Made by a program: the position numbers and the translations under genes
Origin: Methanomethylicus sp964513415
GTDB lineage: Archaea > Thermoproteota > Methanomethylicia > Methanomethylicales > Methanomethylicaceae
Assembly (NCBI GenBank): GCA_964513415.1
Contig: CAZEMX010000055.1
Span: 1 to 12,071, forward strand
Length of the DNA stretch: 12,071 nt
Direction: 5' to 3'
Notes under the pieces: generated by a model
What the model was told of the DNA's origin: nothing
The model's input: the letters and a program-made list of their open reading frames with translations, nothing else
The model's database searches: none
Part shown: piece after piece, positions 7,046 through 12,071 of the stretch
Layout of the letters: each line of letters begins with the position of its first letter
Position numbering within the stretch: position 1 is the first letter of the stretch

Positions 7046-8059
7046 CTAAGTTCTATGCTCAAAGTATTTGTCCCTTGCTTTGACCAACGCGGCGATCTGG
7101 CTGGTCCGGGTGTACGGCGAGATGCCACAACCCGGTGCCAGGACGCTAACGCCCTCATAGAGGAGGCGGATGCACGCTTCCTCAACGCCCTGATCATCCT
7201 TCATCTGAAGGACTGCCACGGGGTCTATGTTGCCGACAAGGCTACATCTGCCGCGAATTGCAGACTTTGCGGCTGTCGCGCTGACCTTCTGATCGATGCT
7301 GATGCCGCTGACCCCGGTCTCCACCATCATATCCATAATTGGCAGCGAGTCGCCGCATATGTGGAGTACGGTCGGCGCCCTGACGGATGCCACCACCTTC
7401 TTAAGGTAAGGGAGGGCATATGCCTTGAAGAAGTCAGGACCGATTATGGATGCGGTCGGCTCGATGAACGCGACCACATCCACGCCCTTCTTCACTAGCG
7501 CGCCGGCGAAGTTTGCGGAGATCTGCCACGTGGTTTCGAGGACTTTGTTTACCAGGTCCGGATCGAGGATGACGTCGGTAAGGATGTTGTTGACGCCGCG
7601 TATGTGCCCGGCCAGAGTGAATGGGCCAGTAACGCCGACTATTATGGGGACGTCTCGGCCAACACGCTCTCTGCAGAGCCCTACGGCGTCTATAATTGTG
7701 CCCATGAGGCCCTCGTTGGGGGAGGGTATGGGGAGGTTGTCGTATGACTGGAATCCACATTCGACAGTAGGCGTGAAGTCGTTCTTGTCCTCATGGTAGT
7801 TGACGCGGCACCCCATTGATGCGGCCTCGCCCGTCAGCCCGAACGGCAACCTGACCGCTTCTAGACCGGCAACTGTGTGCGCCGCTAGAGCAAGGTCAGC
7901 CATAAGCTTGGCATCCCGGTGTGCAGCCGGCCAGTAGGCGTTTGCGGTCTTCATGAGTTCGAGCGTCCCTGTCTGGGTAACGCTCACAACCGGGGTCTTG
8001 TCAACGGGCTTATTCATTAAGGCGGATATGAGACGTTCTTTCTGCGTCATGTTGGTCAT
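7046..8059 (-). CDS. Methylcobamide:CoM methyltransferase, MtaA/MtbA family (uroporphyrinogen-decarboxylase fold)
   Basis: The 337-aa enzyme would transfer the methyl group from a methylated corrinoid protein to coenzyme M, giving methyl-CoM for methyl-CoM reductase. It shows the family's zinc-thiolate ligands: H233-x-C235 (LHICGD) and C311 (APGCGI). It also has the GVTGPFTLAG segment (142-151) and the barrel pattern of the URO-D superfamily. I place the start at ATG 8059, which has GGAG/GAGGG 6-9 nt upstream; an upstream in-frame ATG at 8098 would add 13 residues without a ribosome site. It is first in the operon with moxR, vwa, a corrinoid protein and a chaperonin. MtaA, MtbA and MtsA cannot be separated by eye; the neighbouring mttB/mttC favours an MtbA-like role with methylated amines. 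Confidence 0.9.
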   Translation of the reverse strand: MTNMTQKERLISALMNKPVDKTPVVSVTQTGTLELMKTANAYWPAAHRDAKLMADLALAAHTVAGLEAVRLPFGLTGEAASMGCRVNYHEDKNDFTPTVECGFQSYDNLPIPSPNEGLMGTIIDAVGLCRERVGRDVPIIVGVTGPFTLAGHIRGVNNILTDVILDPDLVNKVLETTWQISANFAGALVKKGVDVVAFIEPTASIIGPDFFKAYALPYLKKVVASVRAPTVLHICGDSLPIMDMMVETGVSGISIDQKVSATAAKSAIRGRCSLVGNIDPVAVLQMKDDQGVEEACIRLLYEGVSVLAPGCGISPYTRTSQIAALVKARDKYFEHRT

Positions 8060-8144
8060 AGTCACCCTCTCCTTTGCATTGGCGCGGCACCATGTCAATT
8101 CTTCTTTGATTGTGGCCGTAATTCATATTGAAGCTAACTTTGTG

Positions 8145-8153
8145 CTTTTAAAG
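8145..8153 (-). promoter_or_regulatory. Putative TATA box of the five-gene operon
   Basis: The minus strand reads CTTTAAAAG just downstream of the bipartite element at 8160-8185. It would place transcription start near 8120, giving a leader of about 60 nt before the ATG at 8059. Called from composition and position. Confidence 0.45.
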
Positions 8154-8159
8154 AAGTTT

Positions 8160-8185
8160 GTTAAAGAAAGTGTGTTTGTGTTACA
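8160..8185 (-). promoter_or_regulatory. Bipartite GTTAAA element upstream of the five-gene operon (copy B)
   Basis: On the plus strand, GTTAAA (8160-8165) and GTTACA (8180-8185) are separated by 14 nt, the spacing seen in the other two copies. The leading GTTT (8156-8159) is shared with copy C, and all three spacers end in TT[A/G]T. The element sits directly upstream of the TATA-like sequence, a position suited to a regulator acting on TBP/TFB recruitment. Confidence 0.5.
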
Positions 8186-8194
8186 TAATGATAG

Positions 8195-8201
8195 AAAAAA
8201 A
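8195..8201 (-). terminator. T7 terminator of the mttB-mttC-SCP2 operon
   Basis: On the minus strand a run of seven T (in CCCCATTTTTTTCTAT) follows the SCP2 stop codon by about 25 nt and precedes the promoter region of the next operon. It is a good archaeal T-tract terminator and implies that the two minus-strand operons are transcribed separately. Confidence 0.65.
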
Positions 8202-8225
8202 TGGGGAGTGAGGGTTATTGGTAGT

Positions 8226-8618
8226 TCAGTATTCTGGATTGAGGGTCCTTGCGACTTCGCCCATATGTGCCAGAGTCTTGCCATACCGGGCCGCCTTGAA
8301 GAGGAAGTACTTCATCTTGAAGCTCCCCTCCTTCATTGCCTTCTGCCCGTCCAGCTCGCCCTTTGCGATCTTCACCTGGACGTCATATGGACCGGTGCCT
8401 ATGAACTCAGCATCGGCCTTATCGTCCACCTCCTTCACCTCGGCGACCTTGCCCTTTTCGAATTTCATTAGAAAGCTCAGCATGCCGCCGGCCGCGTTCT
8501 TGCGGTCGGTGTAGCGGTGGATGTAGGTCGTCGAGATGCCGGATTTGGCAAACTCCTCGTCCTTGTTCAGTGCAGCTGCTAGCGCCTGAAAATACTCCAA
8601 TGTGCCATACTTCACCAT
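8226..8618 (-). CDS. SCP2 (sterol carrier protein 2)-like domain protein
   Basis: The 130-aa product is essentially one SCP2 fold: a helical N-terminus (MVKYGTLEYFQALAAALN), beta strands around residues 50-85, and the family-type segment GPYDVQVKIAKGELDGQKAMKEG followed by amphipathic helices. There is no signal peptide or membrane segment. SCP2 domains have a hydrophobic tunnel that binds lipids or other apolar ligands; in prokaryotes they are often fused or linked to enzymes with hydrophobic substrates. The gene is third in the mttB operon, 12 nt after mttC, with GAGGTG 8 nt before its ATG overlapping the mttC stop. It could present a hydrophobic methylated substrate or shield an intermediate, but no function can be read from the sequence. 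Confidence 0.75.
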   Translation of the reverse strand: MVKYGTLEYFQALAAALNKDEEFAKSGISTTYIHRYTDRKNAAGGMLSFLMKFEKGKVAEVKEVDDKADAEFIGTGPYDVQVKIAKGELDGQKAMKEGSFKMKYFLFKAARYGKTLAHMGEVARTLNPEY

Positions 8619-8630
8619 TTGTGGATCACC

Positions 8631-9302
8631 TCAATTGGTCTGTTTCTTACGCTCCGCCACGCACTTCTTCGCGACCTCTAGCCCTATTGTTACGTCGGTG
8701 GCGAAGCCGTCCGCGCCGATCTCCTCGCACCACTCCGCGCCGGGGAATGCCCCGCCTCCGACCAGGTAGATGTACTTCTCGCGGAGGCCCTGCTTGGTCA
8801 GCTTGTCCCCGAGGATCTTCTGCTGCTGCAGGGTGTTGGTCATCAGCGCCGATGCCCCGATCATATCAGCGCCGACCTCTTCCGCCTTCTTGATGAAGGT
8901 GTCGGGAGACACGTCATGCCCAAGGTTGTAGACCTTGAAGCCGGATGCGCTGAAGACCGCACCGACGATGTTCGAGCCCAAGTCGTGGATGTCGCCCTCC
9001 ACGGTGCCGATGACCATCGTCGCTAATGGCTTTGGCATCTGGTCAGCCGGAACCTTGGACAGCGCCTCCTTCGTCGCCTTGTCCATTATCTTGGCCGCGA
9101 GCATGACGAAGGGAATGGCCACCTTGCCCTGACCATAACGCTCACCGACAATCCGGATCCCTACAGATAGGCCCTTGGTCACGATATCGACTGGCGGTAT
9201 GCCCATCTCAAGAGCCTCCTTGACGCCCGCCATCGCATCGGCCTCCTTGTATGTCACCACGGCATTTGCCAATTTAGCTAAGATCTCATCTTTTGTTGCC
9301 AT
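8631..9302 (-). CDS. mttC: Methyltransferase cognate corrinoid protein, MttC-like
   Basis: This 223-aa protein is a canonical methyltransferase corrinoid carrier: an N-terminal helical domain (1-about 88), then the B12 Rossmann domain with D104-x-H106-x-x-G109 (GDIHDLG; His is the lower cobalt ligand), S151-A-L153 and G182-G-G184. It accepts the methyl group from MttB as methyl-Co(III) and donates it to the CoM methyltransferase; adventitious oxidation is repaired by RamA. The true start is ATG 9302, with GAGGG 8 nt upstream; an in-frame ATG at 9350 lies within the end of mttB. It is 13 nt after mttB and 12 nt before the SCP2 gene. Confidence 0.94.
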   Translation of the reverse strand: MATKDEILAKLANAVVTYKEADAMAGVKEALEMGIPPVDIVTKGLSVGIRIVGERYGQGKVAIPFVMLAAKIMDKATKEALSKVPADQMPKPLATMVIGTVEGDIHDLGSNIVGAVFSASGFKVYNLGHDVSPDTFIKKAEEVGADMIGASALMTNTLQQQKILGDKLTKQGLREKYIYLVGGGAFPGAEWCEEIGADGFATDVTIGLEVAKKCVAERKKQTN

Positions 9303-9315
9303 TTTTTTATCCCTC

Positions 9316-10848
9316 TCATATCGGTTTGGCAGTGTGAGGCGACGCGCCACTCTCCTGCCTCTTCAGCAAATCAGTGCCTTCCTTGACGATAGCGTTCATC
9401 CTCTCGGCAATGTCCTTCGGCATAGGCACCGGCTCGTGCTGCTCGTACTCCTTGAGCTTCTCACGACACAGGTCATGAGTCCATAGCTGGCAGCCCTCTC
9501 TCATCCATATGTCGAACCCCCTGGTGTCGAGGGTGGGGGTCTTGTAGAATGTGTCGATGCGGCTCATGTTGAATTCAGAGGTCATCCATCCCTCGCCGGT
9601 AGCGCCGAACTCCTTCGCTAGTTCGAGCGCGAGGTTCTCCTTGGTCGGCAATATCTGGTTGAAGTTCTTCATGAGATCGCGTCCAGAGCTTGCAATCTCG
9701 GCTGCCACCACCAGCATGGCAGGATCCAGCGCCGCGTCTGAGAACTGCTCCCAGATCAGGTCGCAGCCAATCAGCATCTGGATCGTCATGCTCTTCATGA
9801 GTGCAAACGCCATCTGGTCCAGTTGCGCAGCGAACGTGCCCTGGTATGAAGCTATAGGCAGGCCATACAGGTCGTGCCACAGACTGGTCAAGGCGTTGTT
9901 GCCCAGCGTGGTATGAGCGTTGCCAAGCGCGCCTCTTCCGGTATACGGGTCCAATGAAAAGACGATGTTGTTACCCATGACCGCAGTCCCGGGGTCGAAG
10001 TGCCCCTTCATGGCAGAAACCCAGAGTAGCCCGGCAAGGGAATTGGCGGTATTTCCCGCGGCGGTAGCTACGCCGACGAGTGGTGAGGCGGCAACTATGC
10101 CGGGCGTCACTGGGAAGTGATGCTTGAAGCTTGCGCGCATGAGCCAGCTATTGTATAGATTCATCTGCAGGGCGCCAAGCGGGTTAATTACGCCAAACCA
10201 TAGCGGACGCTTCCTGAATTCCTCCTCTCCTCCCGATACGGCCGCCCCCAGTTTTGCAACGTAGTCGTGTTCCTTAATGTCCGATACGACGGTAGTTAGA
10301 TTGCCTGCCCACTTGGTCGTATTTTGGAGCACAGTATCCATCCGTATTAGCTCCGTTGGGAGACCGAGCTGACCTTCCTTGCCAAGATCGAAGATGTAGT
10401 TGTTCATATCAAAGTCGTCTATTCCGTCCACGATCTTGGTGGTATAAGCCAAGTCCCCTTTGTCTGCGCGTCTCCTGGAGAAGGTTTTCCCGTCAGAATT
10501 AAGAAGTAGGCGCTCGGTTGCGCCGCATGATGCCCCCCAGAACTGCTTCGTTCCGCCGCCCTGGAAGATCATGTCCCATTCGGGGTCGCGGGCGCCGAAG
10601 ACAAAGTTCCTAGGGACTTTGGCAACGCCTTCCCTTATGGCGTATTCAGGGAACCCCTTTACGATCTTCTTGTTGTAGTCTATATCGCCGCCCAGCTCCT
10701 TGGTCATCTTAAGCAGCTCTTCGTCGGCAATGAAGACGCCGACCTCTCGGAGAATCTCGTAGGCAGCATTATCGATTATCTTCAACTGGTCCGGATTCAG
10801 GACCTTCCAAAAGTTATGTGGCGGCACCATCACTCCAGATTTATTCAT
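9316..10848 (-). CDS. mttB: MttB-superfamily amine/betaine:corrinoid methyltransferase without an amber codon
   Basis: The 510-aa product matches trimethylamine/glycine-betaine methyltransferases along its length: N-terminal LNPDQLKIIDNAAYEILREVG-type helix, a TIM-barrel body (for example GVINPLGALQMN near 215-226 and ASPLVGVATAAGNTANS near 252-268), and a C-terminal GFDIWMREGCQLW segment near 460. The reading frame is unbroken, so unlike Methanosarcina MttB it has no in-frame UAG for pyrrolysine and should belong to the non-Pyl branch whose known members act on glycine betaine, proline betaine or carnitine. The substrate is not readable. The start ATG 10848 has GAGGTG 5 nt upstream. It heads the mttB-mttC-SCP2 operon and is divergent from an RHH regulator gene. 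Confidence 0.9.
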   Translation of the reverse strand: MNKSGVMVPPHNFWKVLNPDQLKIIDNAAYEILREVGVFIADEELLKMTKELGGDIDYNKKIVKGFPEYAIREGVAKVPRNFVFGARDPEWDMIFQGGGTKQFWGASCGATERLLLNSDGKTFSRRRADKGDLAYTTKIVDGIDDFDMNNYIFDLGKEGQLGLPTELIRMDTVLQNTTKWAGNLTTVVSDIKEHDYVAKLGAAVSGGEEEFRKRPLWFGVINPLGALQMNLYNSWLMRASFKHHFPVTPGIVAASPLVGVATAAGNTANSLAGLLWVSAMKGHFDPGTAVMGNNIVFSLDPYTGRGALGNAHTTLGNNALTSLWHDLYGLPIASYQGTFAAQLDQMAFALMKSMTIQMLIGCDLIWEQFSDAALDPAMLVVAAEIASSGRDLMKNFNQILPTKENLALELAKEFGATGEGWMTSEFNMSRIDTFYKTPTLDTRGFDIWMREGCQLWTHDLCREKLKEYEQHEPVPMPKDIAERMNAIVKEGTDLLKRQESGASPHTAKPI

Positions 10849-10897
10849 GCTTACACCTCAGGTGCAGTTCCTTTTTGGATGGTGTTTTTGATTTTCA

Positions 10898-10906
10898 TAT
10901 TAATAA
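10898..10906 (-). promoter_or_regulatory. Candidate TATA box of the mttB operon
   Basis: The minus strand reads TTATTAATA just downstream of the GTTAAA array, the same relative place as the TATA-like box of the five-gene operon. A competing candidate is ATTTATAAC at 10937-10945, which overlaps the second GTTA half-site. The leader would be about 25 or 65 nt respectively. Confidence 0.4.
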
Positions 10907-10914
10907 GAGGGTTT

Positions 10915-10961
10915 GTTAAAAAGAGATGGTTTATGTTATAAATATGTTAAAATATGTTAAA
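10915..10961 (-). promoter_or_regulatory. GTTAAA array in the mttB/RHH divergent promoter region (copy C)
   Basis: On the plus strand GTTAAA or GTTATA begins at 10915, 10935, 10946 and 10956. The steps are 20, 11 and 10 bp, so all sites face roughly the same side of the helix. The first two repeat the 14-nt-spaced pair found upstream of ramA and of the five-gene operon; the last two extend it as repeats of ATGTTAAA. The array lies between mttB and the divergent RHH gene and could control both. Confidence 0.55.
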
Positions 10962-11029
10962 TATCATGCAATATTCGCTAATCAAAATAGCGTGATTAAA
11001 AAGCGATTTGGATAAAATTGTGCTTTATT

Positions 11030-11039
11030 TTTATAAATA
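11030..11039 (+). promoter_or_regulatory. Putative TATA box of the RHH regulator gene
   Basis: TTTATAAATA closely fits an archaeal TATA box and lies 78 nt before the ATG at 11108, giving a leader of roughly 45-50 nt. A weaker alternative is GTATTTATTA at 11062-11071. The surrounding 10890-11090 stretch is strongly AT-rich compared with the genes. Confidence 0.5.
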
Positions 11040-11107
11040 TTGTAATACAAATGGTTTAGACGTATTTATTAGTTTACCAAACGCATAATCATACAAGGGA
11101 GACCAGT

Positions 11108-11701
11108 ATGCAGGCGCGTTATCAGAGCGTCAACCGCCCCGGCTCCGGCAGGAAGAGTCGCGCGAGGAGCTTTTACATGGACGGAGAGCTCATAAACGAT
11201 CTCGAAGCCCAGTCGAAACGGGCAGGCATGTCGATAAATGCGCTGGTCAACAAGATACTCAAGGAGAGTACGTTACACGTCTATTCGACGAAGGAGTACA
11301 GCAGTATAATAGTGCCGAGCGCGCTGTTGAGGGGCGTTCTGAATCCGGCGAACGAGGATGTTTTTACCGACTTCGGGAGAAAGAACGGCGGGGCAGTCTT
11401 AAAGGATGCGGTAATGACTGGTGGGAGGCCAAAGAGCCTGGAAACGTTCAGGTACTACCTCAGGGAGGGTTACTGCGGGCACTCGAATTGGGCAGAGTAC
11501 TTCGAGCGCGTCTTTGAGGATAAGATAATCATCAAGCTCAACCATAGCCTAGGCATGGTGTGGTCCAAGTTTATGAAGGAGTATTTCTATGCGGGGATGT
11601 GCGAGGTATTGGGCAAGGAGAACGTCCCAGAGGATGCGTTCAGCATGACCGATGCAGGGCTTGTCATAGTGCTGCCGGTCTCCCACAGCACGGTCAAGTG
11701 A
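11108..11701 (+). CDS. Ribbon-helix-helix (CopG-like) transcription regulator with an unrecognised C-terminal domain
   Basis: Of 197 aa, residues about 15-55 form a ribbon-helix-helix DNA-binding unit: basic KSRARSFYMD strand, helix GELINDLEAQSKRAG, then MSINALVNKILKE. RHH proteins bind DNA as dimers through the strand, usually at repeated short sites. Residues about 60-197 form a mixed alpha/beta domain I do not recognise, with conserved-looking LREGYCGHSNWAEYFERVF and LNHSLGMVWSKFMKEYF segments and three Cys/His-bearing stretches that could bind a ligand or metal. The start has GGGAG 6-7 nt upstream. It is divergent from the mttB operon across a 259-bp AT-rich gap carrying the GTTAAA array, so local control of methyltransferase genes is the natural hypothesis (inference). 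Confidence 0.75.
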   Translation: MQARYQSVNRPGSGRKSRARSFYMDGELINDLEAQSKRAGMSINALVNKILKESTLHVYSTKEYSSIIVPSALLRGVLNPANEDVFTDFGRKNGGAVLKDAVMTGGRPKSLETFRYYLREGYCGHSNWAEYFERVFEDKIIIKLNHSLGMVWSKFMKEYFYAGMCEVLGKENVPEDAFSMTDAGLVIVLPVSHSTVK

Positions 11702-11789
11702 CGGTTACGGCGTTATATTATTGGCATGCAGTCGTTAAGGTTGCAGAGATTAGTGGGGCTGGTGGGACTTGAACCCACGACATGCGGGT

Positions 11790-11855
11790 TTCCCCGCGCT
11801 AGCCGCTCCAGAAGACAATCATCCCTGAGCGGTCATATTGTCTAACTAGAGACCT
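11790..11855 (-). other. tRNA-Trp intron 2 (66 nt, canonical 37/38 site)
   Basis: A possible BHB has C32-U-C-C35 paired to GGGG near the intron 3' end, 5' bulge AG|A and 3' bulge AA|A. Inside, AGACAAT and ATTGTCT form a 7-bp stem. A segment reading TCTGGAG inside the intron is fully complementary to the anticodon loop CTCCAGA, an alternative pairing. No convincing box C and box D pair is present. Confidence 0.7.
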
Positions 11856-11864
11856 CTGGAGCCC

Positions 11865-11894
11865 TTAACGAGGCGGCGGAATAACCGGCGCCTT
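11865..11894 (-). other. tRNA-Trp intron 1 (30 nt, non-canonical 28/29 site in the anticodon stem)
   Basis: A clear BHB core: exon GACG (23-26) pairs with intron CGTT; 5' bulge GC|A; 3' bulge AA|G; inner helix AGGCG/CGCCT (11893-11889 with 11875-11871), topped by CGG/CCG around TTATT. Cutting at these bulges restores GCGGG, the exact complement of CCCGC. Confidence 0.75.
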
Positions 11895-11948
11895 GCCGTC
11901 ATACCGTGCTAGACCACAGCCCCACTAGAAAGAGGAACTGTATCCGGA

Positions 11949-11957
11949 ATTATATAA
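11949..11957 (-). promoter_or_regulatory. TATA box of tRNA-Trp
   Basis: The minus strand reads TTTATATAA, a near-ideal archaeal TATA box, centred 30 nt before G1 of tRNA-Trp. Confidence 0.7.
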
Positions 11958-12011
11958 ACCTGATTTTGCCGTTGGCGGTTAACTGCGATTTCAGGACGTA
12001 AATTGCGAGAA

Positions 12012-12071
12012 TGGAGCCTCAGGCGGGATTCGGACCCGCGACCACCGCCTGTTTAGGCAGGCTTTCGCCAA
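12012..12071 (-). tRNA. Partial tRNA, 3' portion (isotype unresolved)
   Basis: Read on the minus strand, this ends in a T arm GCGGG-TCCGAAT-CCCGC, acceptor strand CTGAGGC, discriminator T and an encoded CCA, preceded by a plausible variable loop TGGTC. The rest leaves the window. The T loop has C instead of T at position 55. Upstream, GCCTG-CCTAAA-CAGGC forms a hairpin with a 6-nt loop that is not a valid anticodon loop, so an intron end probably lies here. U73 would suit Thr or Cys in archaea, but the anticodon is not visible. Confidence 0.6.

Larger units (their letters stand above)
11754..11923 (-). tRNA. trnW: tRNA-Trp(CCA) with two introns
   Basis: The exons fold into a 74-nt tRNA: acceptor GGGGCTG/CAGCCCC with A73, D arm GTCT/TGAC, anticodon stem GCGGG/CCCGC, loop CTCCAGA with anticodon CCA at 11859-11857, variable loop ATGTC, T arm GTGGG-TTCAAGT-CCCAC. 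The anticodon stem becomes perfect only after removing 30 nt between positions 28 and 29 and 66 nt between 37 and 38. CCA is not encoded. T13/T22 is the only poor pair in the D stem. At first sight GCGGG-GAAA-CCCGC resembles a long variable arm (Leu/Ser), but the Trp anticodon loop, the GGGGCTGTGG 5' end and the 5-nt variable loop favour Trp. Confidence 0.85.

Noticed and set aside
8060..8098. Extended N-terminus (13 residues) of the CoM methyltransferase from the ATG at 8098
   Set aside because: There is no ribosome site before 8098, whereas GGAG/GAGGG precedes 8059, and family members begin close to the TQKERL segment.
9316..10848. In-frame amber (pyrrolysine) codon in mttB
   Set aside because: The translated frame is continuous from ATG to TGA with no internal TAG.
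11790..11855. Box C/D guide RNA inside the tRNA-Trp intron, as in haloarchaea
   Set aside because: No CUGA box and no full RUGAUGA box occur on the transcribed strand.
11754..11923. tRNA-Leu or tRNA-Ser with a long variable arm (GCGGG-GAAA-CCCGC)
   Set aside because: The GNRA-like hairpin is explained by intron 2 plus the 3' anticodon-stem strand; the CTCCAGA loop, the 5-nt variable loop and an exact 74-nt spliced length fit Trp.
1..12071. CRISPR arrays, transposases, insertion-sequence ends or integrase attachment sites
   Set aside because: No regularly spaced long repeats, transposase-like frames or terminal inverted repeats were seen. The tRNA genes at the right end have no adjacent integrase within the window.

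Overview
The window reads as an archaeal chromosome segment of moderately high GC. The signs are TATA boxes, GAGGTG-type Shine-Dalgarno sequences, T-tract terminators, a group II chaperonin homologue and tRNA introns with bulge-helix-bulge (BHB) features. The gene content is that of a methylotrophic methanogen, or another archaeon moving methyl groups to coenzyme M: an MttB-superfamily methyltransferase, its corrinoid protein, an MtaA/MtbA-type CoM methyltransferase and a RamA-type corrinoid activase. MttB has no in-frame amber, so pyrrolysine is not needed for it. A tRNA-Trp with two introns, one of them in the anticodon stem, makes a TACK-type lineage (for example Methanomethylicia) more likely than a classical euryarchaeal methanogen; that placement is inference.

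Layout. 1-804 (-): N-terminal 268 residues of a pyruvate/indolepyruvate-decarboxylase-type ThDP enzyme, cut by the window edge. 805-1048: divergent promoter region. 1049-2683 (+): RamA-like activase. 8059-2753 (-): a tightly packed five-gene operon, in transcription order CoM methyltransferase, MoxR AAA+ ATPase, VWA/MIDAS protein, atypical corrinoid protein, divergent thermosome-like chaperonin. 10848-8226 (-): a second operon, mttB, mttC, SCP2-like protein. 11108-11701 (+): ribbon-helix-helix (RHH) regulator divergent from mttB. 11754-11923 (-): tRNA-Trp with 30-nt and 66-nt introns. 12012-12071 (-): 3' part of another tRNA.

How it may work together. MttB would demethylate a quaternary or tertiary amine onto MttC, the MtaA/MtbA-type enzyme would pass the methyl group to CoM, and RamA would re-reduce oxidised Co(II) corrinoid. 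The unexplained part is the set of three ATP-driven or remodelling-type proteins (MoxR, VWA, chaperonin) co-transcribed with a second, degenerate corrinoid protein. I suggest a dedicated machine for maturation, corrinoid loading or reactivation of the methyltransferase system. A shared bipartite DNA element (GTTAAA, 14 nt, GTTA[A/C/T]A; 20-bp period) lies in the promoter regions of ramA, the five-gene operon and mttB, which suggests one regulon. The divergent RHH protein is the obvious candidate regulator.
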